From: Methylobacterium sp. Leaf123
Lineage (GTDB): Bacteria > Pseudomonadota > Alphaproteobacteria > Rhizobiales > Beijerinckiaceae
Length of the DNA: 64,000 bases
Direction of reading: 5' to 3'
Assembly (NCBI RefSeq): GCF_001423405.1
Contig: NZ_LMNS01000004.1
Location: 148,057-212,056 of the forward strand
The stretch's first letter is position 1, and every line of letters starts with the position of its first letter. Positions 1 through 7,416 of the stretch are shown piece after piece. Under the pieces are notes generated by a model that was given only the letters and a program-made list of their open reading frames with translations, had not been told where the DNA came from and ran no database searches. A program made the translations under genes and the position numbers.

Positions 1-570
1 TCCAAGTTCCTGCATGCCGGGCCGGGCTATGGCGGCTCGTGCTTCCCGAAGGACACGCTGGCCCTGGTGAAGACGGCGCAGGATTACGGCACGCCGGTTC
101 GGATCGTCGAGACGGTGGTGGCGGTCAACGATCAGAGGAAGCGTGCCATGGCGCGCAAGGTGATCGCGGCCTGCGGCGGCAGCGTACGGGGCAAGCGCGT
201 GGCGTTGCTCGGGCTGACGTTCAAGCCGAACACCGACGACATGCGCGACGCGCCCTCGCTGTCGATCATCGCCGGCTTGCAGGATGCCGGCGCGCAGATC
301 GTGGCCTACGACCCCGAGGGGATGGAGCAGGCGCGGCCGCTGCTGCAGGGGGTCGCTTACGCTGAGGACGCCTATGCCTGCGCGGAGGGCGCGGACGCCC
401 TGGTGATCGTGACGGAGTGGAACGCGTTCCGGGCGCTGGATCTTGCCCGGCTCAAGGGCGTGATGCGCGCGCCCGTCCTCGTCGATCTGCGCAACGTCTA
501 CGCGCCGGAAGAGGCCCGCCGCCAAGGTCTGCGCCATGTCGGCGTCGGCGCCCTGGCAAGCGGCGACTGA
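1..570 (+). CDS. ugd: UDP-glucose 6-dehydrogenase, C-terminal part (5' end outside window)
   Basis: Oxidises UDP-glucose to UDP-glucuronate with two NAD+, supplying precursor for exopolysaccharide. The reading frame is open from base 1, so only about 189 residues of an enzyme that is usually about 430-440 are present. It contains the catalytic thiol motif GGSCFPKD near the window start and the C-terminal UDP-binding signature GLTFKPNTDDMRDAP, followed by a Rossmann-like NAD/UDP domain ending in VDLRNVY. The acyltransferase/SGNH pair further downstream fits a polysaccharide setting, but the genes are not contiguous. Identification is firm; the start is not visible. Confidence 0.95.
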   Translation, partial: SKFLHAGPGYGGSCFPKDTLALVKTAQDYGTPVRIVETVVAVNDQRKRAMARKVIAACGGSVRGKRVALLGLTFKPNTDDMRDAPSLSIIAGLQDAGAQIVAYDPEGMEQARPLLQGVAYAEDAYACAEGADALVIVTEWNAFRALDLARLKGVMRAPVLVDLRNVYAPEEARRQGLRHVGVGALASGD

Positions 571-591
571 ACCGGCCTTCGGGACGCGGCT

Positions 592-936
592 CTAACGCGC
601 CACGCGGCGGGCGAGCAGGAGATGCATCGCCTGCGCGGCGAGCCCTCCGGCCATCGCCGCGCCGCCCTTCACCACAAAATCGGCGAGCCGGCCATGCCGG
701 CTCACGGTCAGGCCCTGGGCCGCCTCGAGCCCCCCGGCGAGGGCGACGGCCGCGAGGAGCGCCCATCCCCAACGCCGCGGATAGGAGAGCACGAGCAGGA
801 AGCCGAACAGCGCGTAGGCGCCGGCCCGCTCCAGGGTCGGCGAAGCCAGGACCGGACGCGCTTCGAGCGGCGAAAGCGTCACGGCGACGAGGCCGATGGC
901 CACGACCCATGCCATCAGGCGAACAAGCGTCAGCAT
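592..936 (-). CDS. VanZ-like integral membrane protein
   Basis: About 114 residues with four hydrophobic stretches, and the short polar motifs EARP (after helix 1) and EAAQGLTVSRHGRLADFVVKG, in which E...Q...R.....D resembles the VanZ-like family signature. The reading frame runs further upstream only through a TTG, so the ATG at 936 is preferred. It converges with the ugd gene, leaving a 21-base gap. The function of VanZ-like proteins in Gram-negative bacteria is not established, so no role is assigned. Confidence 0.75.
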   Translation of the reverse strand: MLTLVRLMAWVVAIGLVAVTLSPLEARPVLASPTLERAGAYALFGFLLVLSYPRRWGWALLAAVALAGGLEAAQGLTVSRHGRLADFVVKGGAAMAGGLAAQAMHLLLARRVAR

Positions 937-1008
937 AAGATCTCGTGCGCGCAAGCCGGCACCCAGGTCAAGCGCGCCGGCCGCACGCGCCGATGCCGCC
1001 CTACCGGC

Positions 1009-1089
1009 TCACTCCCCCGATGCGGCGATCAGCGAGAAGACGACACCCAGGGCGAGATTGCAGGCGAGCAGGATAACGAACAGGGTCAT
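1009..1089 (-). CDS. 26-residue single-pass membrane microprotein (candidate)
   Basis: A very short ORF encoding MTLFVILLACNLALG followed by VVFSLIAASGE. It is almost entirely one hydrophobic helix and ends right after it. It lies 7 bases downstream of the secreted-protein ORF on the same strand, so it could be co-transcribed. No strong Shine-Dalgarno sequence is seen. It was called from composition and position only, and could be chance. Confidence 0.35.
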   Translation of the reverse strand: MTLFVILLACNLALGVVFSLIAASGE

Positions 1090-1096
1090 GGCCGCA

Positions 1097-1321
1097 TCAC
1101 GCCGTGCAGGTCAGGACGATGTAGGGCCAGCGCAGAGGGCACGAGGCCCGCGGCGCATCCGAGGCGCGCGTCGTGCTCTGGACGCTGCCCCATCCGCGGC
1201 CAACATCACCATCCTCGGACCGCATCTCCGGCACGGCGCCGCGCACCGGCAGGGATGGAACAAGGCAGGATACGATCAGCGTGATCGAGGCGGCACGGGC
1301 GGTGACTACGATCTTCGGCAT
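1097..1321 (-). CDS. small secreted hypothetical protein
   Basis: 74 residues. The N-terminus looks like a signal peptide: a charged start, a hydrophobic core (ITLIVSCLVPSLPV) and a probable cleavage after RGA. The mature part is short, holds two cysteines and ends in YIVLTCTA. The ATG is preceded by GAGGGGAAAG, a good ribosome binding site, which supports real translation. No family is recognised. Confidence 0.5.
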   Translation of the reverse strand: MPKIVVTARAASITLIVSCLVPSLPVRGAVPEMRSEDGDVGRGWGSVQSTTRASDAPRASCPLRWPYIVLTCTA

Positions 1322-1646
1322 CTTTCCCCTCGCGACATCTCACATTTCGCAAGAAGCGGGTTAGAATCGGCTGTTTGCGGGCATGTTGCGTCGACTGTTG
1401 CGTTGAATGCACGGCCGGCCGGTTGCGGTGACGGGAGGGACGTTTTCCGCTGTGAGGTTGAAAAATATCTTTGAGGATGCCCTCGGCTACTTAAGTGCAA
1501 ATGATGCCGGATATCCCTAATTTGGAGGATGCAATTGTCCCGAAATCGTTGCCTGCTAGCCCCCGAGGGGGCACGGGCCGCAGTGAGACCGGGGCGCGCC
1601 AAGGGGGTGCCGGCTGCGGCGCGACGCCCCCGGAGGGGGACGGGTC
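1322..1646. other. intergenic region with GC-rich hairpins before a small plus-strand ORF
   Basis: The first half is relatively A/T-rich and shows no gene. The second half holds a perfect GCCCCCGAGGGGGC palindrome (1559-1572), a GCCGCAG/CTGCGGC inverted repeat (1577-1583 with 1614-1620) and a CCCCC-GGA-GGGGG hairpin (1627-1639). The last hairpin contains the ribosome binding site of the ORF at 1647. It could be a structured leader, or simply GC-rich repeat sequence. Confidence 0.4.
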
Positions 1647-1868
1647 ATGATGAGGAATGGAGCGGTTCATCCGCGCTGGGTCTTGCGCAGGGACGAGCGG
1701 CGGACCGGGCGATACCACGGCGACAAGGTGGTGCGGTGGATCGCACGCCCGACGCTGATGAAGGGGCGCAAGAAGGGGTCGGCCGATGCCGAGGACGGCT
1801 CGGGAGGCTACGCGCCGCCCTCCCGCCCGAACGGATATGGGGGCCTGCGGATCGTCTCCGACACGTGA
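1647..1868 (+). CDS. small basic hypothetical protein
   Basis: 73 residues, strongly basic in the first two thirds (RWVLRRDERRTGRYHG, KGRKKG), with a glycine/proline-rich tail. Two adjacent ATGs follow a GGAGGGGG ribosome binding site that is itself inside a CCCCC/GGGGG hairpin. No family is recognised. The good ribosome site and G/C-rich third positions support coding. Confidence 0.45.
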   Translation: MMRNGAVHPRWVLRRDERRTGRYHGDKVVRWIARPTLMKGRKKGSADAEDGSGGYAPPSRPNGYGGLRIVSDT

Positions 1869-2158
1869 TGTGAGGGGAGGGGCTGGGGAAATCGCCGAGG
1901 CCATCGGGCACGCGCTCGATTCCCCGGCGCGAGGCCCCGCCCTGGGGTTGGCTCGCAACCGAAGTCGGGCAGCGCGGCTCATGTAAGCGCTAGCTTCAGA
2001 CCAAGCCGGTTCTCGCATTGGTTCCGAGAGGGTTTGCGCAAGATCCGTGAGGATTTAGGCTGCCCTTACCCTGAGAATCCCTTGGCAAGTTCTTCAGAGC
2101 GGTCCATGCTCGGCTTCGAAAGCCGCCGGACAACGCGGCGGCATCGGAGGGTCGTCCC

Positions 2159-2431
2159 ATGCTCGCCGCCAACCGCTTGGTCAAATCGGCCTGGATCGCC
2201 GTCGATGTCACCAAGGAGCGCACCGAACGGGTGCTCGTGGTCGAGGCCTATATCGCCGTCAGTCCGCTGGAGAAGAACTTCGACGCCCACCGCTACGACA
2301 AGGTCGTTGAGGATGTGCGCCGCGTTCTTGCCGAGCACCCCGAGATCGACCGGGCCTCGATCCTGAGCATGCATCGGGATGCCGGCTGCACGGCCCTGTT
2401 CCGCAGCCAGCCCGCACACGCCACGGCGTAA
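2159..2431 (+). CDS. hypothetical protein, 90 residues
   Basis: A compact, soluble alpha/beta-looking sequence: a predicted strand (SAWIAVDVTKE), a helix (YDKVVEDVRRVLAEHP) and a C-terminal cysteine. The ATG follows GGAGGG at a suitable distance. It converges with ilvA. I do not recognise the family. Confidence 0.6.
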   Translation: MLAANRLVKSAWIAVDVTKERTERVLVVEAYIAVSPLEKNFDAHRYDKVVEDVRRVLAEHPEIDRASILSMHRDAGCTALFRSQPAHATA

Positions 2432-2495
2432 CTCGGGTTCCCCTGCGGATCGCTCACCGCCGGAGAGTCGGCCCTCGCATGGGGGGACCCGTGCG

Positions 2496-4028
2496 TCAGT
2501 GGTCGTCCGCGCCGATGCCGTTGTCGAGGAACATCCGGTAGGCCGGGTTGTCGGTCTCGTCGACATAGGGATAGGCGAGCGCTTCGAGGGCGGCGTCGAA
2601 GCGGGCGCGCTCCGCCGCCGGCACCTCGATCCCGGCCAGCACCCGGCCGTAATCGGCGCCGTGATTGCGGTAGTGGAACAGGCTGATGTTGAAGCCGTCT
2701 CCGAGGGCTTCCAGGAACTTCATCAGCGCGCCGGGCCGCTCTGGGAACTGGAAGCGGTAGAGCCGCTCGTCGGCGAGCCCCGCCGCGCGCCCGCCCACCA
2801 TGTAGCGGACATGCACCTTGGCCATCTCGTTGTCGCTCATATCGGCGACGCGGTAGCCGGCACTCTCCAGGGCGGCGATCAGGTCGCGCTTCTCGGGCTT
2901 GCCGCCGGGCAGGTTGATGCCGACGAAGATGCGCGCATCGCTGCCTTGCGCGTAGCGGTAATTGAACTCGGTGATCGCGCGGGGGCCGAGCGCGCCGATG
3001 AAGGCGCGATAGGCGCCGGGCCGCTCGGGGATGGTGACGCCGAGCAGCACCTCGCGCTCCTCGCCGATCTCCGCCCGCTCGGCGATGTGGCGCAACCGGT
3101 CGAAGTTGAGGTTGGCGCCCGACGAGATCGCCACCAGCGGCCCGGCGCCGGGGTTCTTCGCCGACCAGGCCTTGGCGCCGGCCAGACTCAGCGCGCCCGA
3201 CGGCTCGGAGATCGCGCGGGTGTCGTCGAAGATGTCCTTGACGGCGGCGCACATCGCATCGGTATCGACGGTGATGACCGCGTCGAGATGCTCGCGGCAG
3301 AGCCGGAAGGTCTCCTCGCCAGCCTGCCGCACCGCGACGCCGTCGGCGAACAAGCCGACGGTCGGCAGCATCACCCGGTCGCCCGCCCGGATCGCCTCGG
3401 ACATGGTGGCGGCGTCGTCCGGCTCGACGCCGATCACCTTGGTCTCGGGGCGCAGATATTTCACGAAGGTGGCGATGCCGGCCGCCAACCCGCCGCCGCC
3501 GATCGGCACGAAGATCGCCTCGATCGGTCCGGTATGCTGGTGCAGGATCTCCATGCCGATCGTGCCCTGGCCGGCGATCACTTCGGGATCGTCGAATGGG
3601 TGCAGGAAGGTCAGGCCCCATTGCGCTTCGAGGCGCCGTGCCTCGGCCAGAGCCTCGTCGAAGGCGTCGCCGTGCAGCACCACCTCGGCACCGCGCGCCC
3701 GGCAGGCATCGACCTTGATCGCGGGGGTCGTGCGCGGCATCACGATCACCGCCCGCACGCCGAGCTTGGCTGCGGCCAGCGCCACGCCCTGCGCGTGGTT
3801 GCCGGCCGAGGCGCAGATCACCCCGCTCGCGAGCCGCTCCTGGGACAGCGAGGCCATCTTGTTGTAGGCGCCGCGCAGCTTGAACGAGAAGACCGGCTGC
3901 AGATCCTCGCGCTTGAGCAGCACGGGACGGCCGAGCCGCTTCGTCAGGCGGGGCATCGGGTCGAGGGGGCTCTCGATCGCCACGTCGTAGACGCGGGCGG
4001 AGAGGATCTTCTTGATGTAGTCGGTCAC
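2496..4028 (-). CDS. ilvA: threonine ammonia-lyase, biosynthetic (threonine deaminase)
   Basis: PLP enzyme converting L-threonine to 2-oxobutanoate and ammonia, the first committed step of isoleucine synthesis. The 510-residue protein has an N-terminal catalytic domain with the PLP-lysine motif SFKLRGAYN (Lys about residue 50) and the phosphate-binding loop GGGGLAAG, then two C-terminal ACT-like regulatory regions from about residue 325 (VLLGVTIPERPG and LYRFQFPERPGAL). That layout is the long, isoleucine-inhibited type rather than the short catabolic form. The start appears to be GTG (GTGACCGACTAC). It is a single gene with no ilv neighbours. Confidence 0.95.
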   Translation of the reverse strand: MTDYIKKILSARVYDVAIESPLDPMPRLTKRLGRPVLLKREDLQPVFSFKLRGAYNKMASLSQERLASGVICASAGNHAQGVALAAAKLGVRAVIVMPRTTPAIKVDACRARGAEVVLHGDAFDEALAEARRLEAQWGLTFLHPFDDPEVIAGQGTIGMEILHQHTGPIEAIFVPIGGGGLAAGIATFVKYLRPETKVIGVEPDDAATMSEAIRAGDRVMLPTVGLFADGVAVRQAGEETFRLCREHLDAVITVDTDAMCAAVKDIFDDTRAISEPSGALSLAGAKAWSAKNPGAGPLVAISSGANLNFDRLRHIAERAEIGEEREVLLGVTIPERPGAYRAFIGALGPRAITEFNYRYAQGSDARIFVGINLPGGKPEKRDLIAALESAGYRVADMSDNEMAKVHVRYMVGGRAAGLADERLYRFQFPERPGALMKFLEALGDGFNISLFHYRNHGADYGRVLAGIEVPAAERARFDAALEALAYPYVDETDNPAYRMFLDNGIGADDH

Positions 4029-4130
4029 GGGTAGGCTTTCGGCCGCGTCATCGGGCAGGGCACAACCGGCACTTAGTCCTTCCGCGGCCGGGATGCGAGG
4101 GCGGGATGCGCGAGGAAACGGCCCGCAGTG

Positions 4131-4721
4131 TCAGAGCCGGATCCCGGAATGGACCTGCCCCGGATCGAGGGGAAAGGCGAAGGTGGCGCCGATGCCGTCG
4201 CGGAAGATGCGCACCACCTTCGCCGCCGTGTTGCCGATGGTGATGCTCGCCCCGCGCGAGAGCGAGTGGTCGAGCGCGAGCGCTGCCCCGGAGGCCGAGA
4301 CGTTGATCAGCCGACCCGGCAGGACGCGACCGTCTTCGAGGGTCACGAGCACGTCCTTACGGGCCGGGTTGATCCGCGGATGCGCCCGTGTCGCGTCGAA
4401 GACCCGCCCCTGCTCGCGGGCCAGCGCCAGCATGGTGCGGGCGACCTCGGCCGCCCGCTGCCGGGATGCCATGAGGCGGACGACGAACTGGTTGTCGCCG
4501 CTGCGGACGACCCGGACCTCGATCTGGCCGATATAGCGGATGCTGCAGGTGAGCGTCTCATCGACCGCCGGATTGGAGGCTGAGCGGAAGGTGATGCCGG
4601 CCCGGGAGAGATCCTGCGTCACCGCGTAGAAGTCAGGCTGCCGCCGGCCCCAGCACAGCGCGGGAAGAAACACCGTATGGAGGTTGGCGGCGGTGCGCTC
4701 GATCATGGTGCCACGTGTCAT
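4131..4721 (-). CDS. PilZ-domain protein, probable c-di-GMP-binding regulator
   Basis: About 196 residues. Two PilZ-like regions can be made out: one around residues 25-95, and a clearer C-terminal one with the signature NPARKD...VLPGRLINVSASGAAL, close to the canonical RxxxR...(D/N)xSxxG; here the first half is degenerate. The frame stays open to 4895, but that upstream part has A/T-rich, non-coding-like composition, so ATG 4721 (or 4706) is preferred. It likely reports c-di-GMP to surface or motility targets, which fits the two GGDEF/EAL genes elsewhere in the window. The partner is unknown. Confidence 0.7.
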   Translation of the reverse strand: MTRGTMIERTAANLHTVFLPALCWGRRQPDFYAVTQDLSRAGITFRSASNPAVDETLTCSIRYIGQIEVRVVRSGDNQFVVRLMASRQRAAEVARTMLALAREQGRVFDATRAHPRINPARKDVLVTLEDGRVLPGRLINVSASGAALALDHSLSRGASITIGNTAAKVVRIFRDGIGATFAFPLDPGQVHSGIRL

Positions 4722-5143
4722 CGTTGCGCGACACTGGCCGTGCAGCCCTGAAGGGAAAACGCCCAAAATTCCTCGACTTTTCCGAAATTTTCGCCGCGCG
4801 AACCGCCGCGCCAAGTCATCGACTGTGAATTCGAGCCAATCGATCCTCGGCTCCGCCCAATCTTGCTCTCGCCACAGCCGGATGGGGATAGCCACAGAGC
4901 ATTGTCTCGAAGCTACAGTGAATTACCGCGAAATTTATACATGATTTTTCTGGTTGGAATCGGAAACAGCGATACAAACAGGGACAAGAATTGGATAGAA
5001 CGACTCAAGACCAGATAAATTTCGACCCGATCTGGCAGCCATTCCAGGGGAGCATACCGCTTATTCCATCATATGATGGTGAAAGAGGCGTGGATGATCC
5101 TCGCCGGTTGTCAGGGGGCGGCCGCTCCGGGCATGGTCGGGGG
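4722..5143. other. divergent intergenic region, A/T-rich, with a perfect 14-bp palindrome
   Basis: This separates the minus-strand PilZ gene from plus-strand slyX. Base composition falls well below that of its neighbours around 4740-5060. It holds the perfect palindrome CCATCATATGATGG at 5066-5079, a reasonable operator candidate 65 bp before slyX. No RNA gene was recognised. Confidence 0.4.
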
Positions 5144-5362
5144 ATGAGCGACCTACCGCCCGACACCGATCGCATCGCCCGTCTCGAGATTCGGCTGACC
5201 GAACAGGAGGCCGTGATCGAGGATCTGAACGCGGCCATCACCGCGCAGTGGAAGGTGATCGACCGGCTCACCCGGCAGCTAGGCCGGTTGCAGGAGCAGG
5301 TCGAGGACAGCGCCTTCCGGGGCGCCAGCGGTGCGCCGGAGCCGCCGCCCCCGCATTACTGA
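5144..5362 (+). CDS. slyX: SlyX family protein
   Basis: 72 residues with the SlyX heptad pattern: IARLEIRLTEQEAVIEDLN, then W..ID.L..Q...L, ending in the family's proline-rich PPPPHY tail. It is a short coiled coil of unknown molecular function. The ATG at 5144 was chosen over the longer frame because the family begins here and GGTCGGGGG precedes it. Confidence 0.9.
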   Translation: MSDLPPDTDRIARLEIRLTEQEAVIEDLNAAITAQWKVIDRLTRQLGRLQEQVEDSAFRGASGAPEPPPPHY

Positions 5363-5393
5363 GGCGAACCGTCATGGGGCAGGGGAGGGTGAG

Positions 5394-5702
5394 ATGCGGA
5401 GCGTGATGCGCGGCCTCGGCCTGTGCCTCGCATTGGTGCCGTTCGCCGCAAGCGCATTCGAGCGCGCGCCGCCTCCCTCCGAGGGGCCGATGGAACCCTG
5501 CCCGAGCCAGGGGGCAGGCTTCTTCCGCATTCCCGGCACCGCGACCTGCATCCGCCTGTCGGGCCGGGTGAGGGCCGATGCCGAGATCGGCTCGCGCCGT
5601 ACCGACATCCCCGTGCAGGGCCGCATCGCGGTCGATACGCGGAGCGACTCCGCCCTCGGGCCGGTGCGCAGCTTCGTCCGGATCGACGCGGGTCAGCGCT
5701 GA
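5394..5702 (+). CDS. secreted protein resembling only the N-terminus of an alphaproteobacterial porin
   Basis: 102 residues with a clear signal peptide (CLALVPFAASAF). The mature start CPSQGAGFFRIPGTATC then IRLSGRVRADAEIG matches the conserved start of rhizobial/Methylobacterium porins (CP..G.GF..IPGT.TC...GGRVR). Those proteins usually run 350-500 residues, but this one stops after the first predicted strands at a TGA. A GGGAGGG ribosome site sits 5 bases before the ATG. It could be a truncated porin or a stand-alone porin-domain-like periplasmic protein. Confidence 0.7.
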   Translation: MRSVMRGLGLCLALVPFAASAFERAPPPSEGPMEPCPSQGAGFFRIPGTATCIRLSGRVRADAEIGSRRTDIPVQGRIAVDTRSDSALGPVRSFVRIDAGQR

Positions 5703-5723
5703 GGAGCGCCGAAGCGCGCCGGG

Positions 5724-6143
5724 TCAGTCGTCGCGATAGACGCGCTCGCGGCGCTCGTGACGTTCCTGGGCTTCGAGCGACAGGGTCGCGATCGGCCGCG
5801 CATCGAGCCGCTTGAGCGAGATCGGCTCGCCGGTCTCTTCGCAGAAACCGTAGGAACCGTCCTCCAGCCGGGCCAGGGCCGCGTCGATCTTGCTCGTCAG
5901 CTTGCGCTGGCGGTCACGAGCCCGCAGCTCGATCGCCCGGTCCGTCTCCGAGGAGGCGCGGTCGGCGATATCCGGATGGTTCTCGTTCTCGCTTTGAAGC
6001 GCGCTGAGAGTCCCCTGCGCCTCGCGCAGGATTTCGCTCTTCCAATTGAGCAGCTTGCGTCGAAAGTACTCGCGCTGCCGCTCATTCATGAAGGGCTCGT
6101 CGTCGGAGGGCCTGTAGCCGTCCTCGATCGTGACCTTCGCCAT
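5724..6143 (-). CDS. dksA: DksA/TraR family RNA polymerase secondary-channel factor
   Basis: 139 residues: an N-terminal helix, a coiled-coil region with the tip acidic pair in HPDIADRAS, and a C-terminal globular region. It works with ppGpp on RNA polymerase at rRNA and amino-acid promoters. The zinc finger is degenerate: the four cysteine positions read C-x2-T-x17-S-x2-A (CEET...SLEA), so only one cysteine remains and zinc binding is unlikely. Such forms are known in alphaproteobacteria and in redox-insensitive paralogues. Confidence 0.92.
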   Translation of the reverse strand: MAKVTIEDGYRPSDDEPFMNERQREYFRRKLLNWKSEILREAQGTLSALQSENENHPDIADRASSETDRAIELRARDRQRKLTSKIDAALARLEDGSYGFCEETGEPISLKRLDARPIATLSLEAQERHERRERVYRDD

Positions 6144-6169
6144 CGTCTTATCCTCGCGCTCCCTGCCGG

Positions 6170-6307
6170 TCAGCGGCGATCGTCGGCGAGGCTATAATCG
6201 AGCTGGGCAAGCTCTACAACGCGCGGATGCCGCCTTGCAGCGTCTCGCGTGAAAAGCTCTCGCATTGCGGCAAAGACGACACGCTCAAGTGGCCCTCGAC
6301 CCGACAT
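6170..6307 (-). CDS. possible 45-residue protein upstream of dksA
   Basis: A short ORF beginning MSGRGPLERVVFAAMRELF with a plausible amphipathic helix, ending 26 bases before dksA on the same strand. It is amphipathic and arginine-rich but has no clear ribosome binding site. It may be the first cistron of the dksA transcript or chance. Confidence 0.35.
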   Translation of the reverse strand: MSGRGPLERVVFAAMRELFTRDAARRHPRVVELAQLDYSLADDRR

Positions 6308-6395
6308 CAGGTTGAGCCGGTGCGCTCGCTCTCGTGGGCGCGCGAGGGACGCCGACCACGAACGCCGTGCGTGCTCGGCGATGAAACCGCCCCGC

Positions 6396-7415
6396 TCAGG
6401 GCGCGCCGCGCAGCCGGACGATGGCGGCGGCGATCTCGTCGGCCAGGGGGCGGGCAAGGGCGTGCCGGTAATGGGTCTGGTCGAAGAACAGGCCGGGATC
6501 GTGCAGGGCCGGCCGCTCGCGCCGCGCATCGATGAGAGCGCTGCGCCCGTGCCGTCGCAGCGCCGCCGCCGCGGCGTTCCGGCACGCGGCCTCGGCGTGG
6601 GCGCGCGGCGTACCGGGCCGGGGGAGGCCGGCGGCGTAGACGGGCGGGAAGACCATGACGACAGCGGTCTCGGCCGGCAGTGCGGAGAGCGCGGCGGCGA
6701 GACGGTCCGCAGCGGGAAAGTCCGGCCCCGCCTGGCCCGGAGTGGCCGCATCGGGCACCGGCGCTTCGCGGGCGGCGCGGAGGTGCTCGTCGTCGAGGGA
6801 GCCGAGCTTGAAGTAATCCGGCTCGTAGTCCCACCAGCCGTCGGTGGTCGCCCGCTTGCGGCGCGGGCCGACGAGCCAACCGATGCGGCCGACCACCTCC
6901 TGGGCCACGGAAAAGCGCAGGAGCCCCCGCAGATAGGCCAGCGGATCGGGGCTGTAGAGCCAGAACGGGAACGGCTTGTCGTTGGCCAGTGCCGGATCGT
7001 CGGTGCACCAGTAATCGTCCACCGAGAGGATCACGGCCTGCGGCGCCGGATGGTGGCGCAGGAACCAGCCGAGCAGCGCGAGCTGCTCTCCGGGGCCGGT
7101 GGCTGGCACGGAGAGCTGCACGAAGCGAATGCCGGTCGCCGCCGTGAGCCGCGCGGGCTCGATCAGTTGGATGTGGGAATTGCCGAACACGGCCCCCGTG
7201 AAAGCCGGGTCGCGCCCGCGTGAGGCGGCGGCGGTGCGCGGGCCCTGCGGTCGCACGGCGCCGGCCGAGAACAGCGTCGAGCGCCCGCTATCGTAGGGAT
7301 CGATCAGGACGGCCAGCGTGAGATAGCCGGCGAGCAGGCCGAGGGCGGTACACAGGAACAGGCGCGCGAAGGCTGCCCAATCCTGCCGCCCAGGGCTGCC
7401 GGAGGCGGATGCCAT
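6396..7415 (-). CDS. SGNH/AlgX-AlgJ-like membrane-anchored protein, polysaccharide O-acylation partner
   Basis: 339 residues. One N-terminal membrane helix (LFLCTALGLLAGYLTLAVLI) is followed by DPYDSGR and a periplasmic domain. The nucleophile-type motif is VFGNSHIQL, with VFPPVY in the middle and the C-terminal catalytic-type DQTHY. This arrangement resembles AlgX/AlgJ/DltD-like SGNH enzymes that receive acetyl groups from an MBOAT. Its ATG starts 1 base after the MBOAT stop codon, so the two are almost certainly co-translated. A paralogue lies at 42910-43977. The polymer acylated is unknown. Confidence 0.75.
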   Translation of the reverse strand: MASASGSPGRQDWAAFARLFLCTALGLLAGYLTLAVLIDPYDSGRSTLFSAGAVRPQGPRTAAASRGRDPAFTGAVFGNSHIQLIEPARLTAATGIRFVQLSVPATGPGEQLALLGWFLRHHPAPQAVILSVDDYWCTDDPALANDKPFPFWLYSPDPLAYLRGLLRFSVAQEVVGRIGWLVGPRRKRATTDGWWDYEPDYFKLGSLDDEHLRAAREAPVPDAATPGQAGPDFPAADRLAAALSALPAETAVVMVFPPVYAAGLPRPGTPRAHAEAACRNAAAAALRRHGRSALIDARRERPALHDPGLFFDQTHYRHALARPLADEIAAAIVRLRGAP

Positions 7416-7416
7416 C

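Noticed and set aside
2379..4034. 551-residue plus-strand ORF across ilvA
   Set aside because: Antisense shadow of ilvA.
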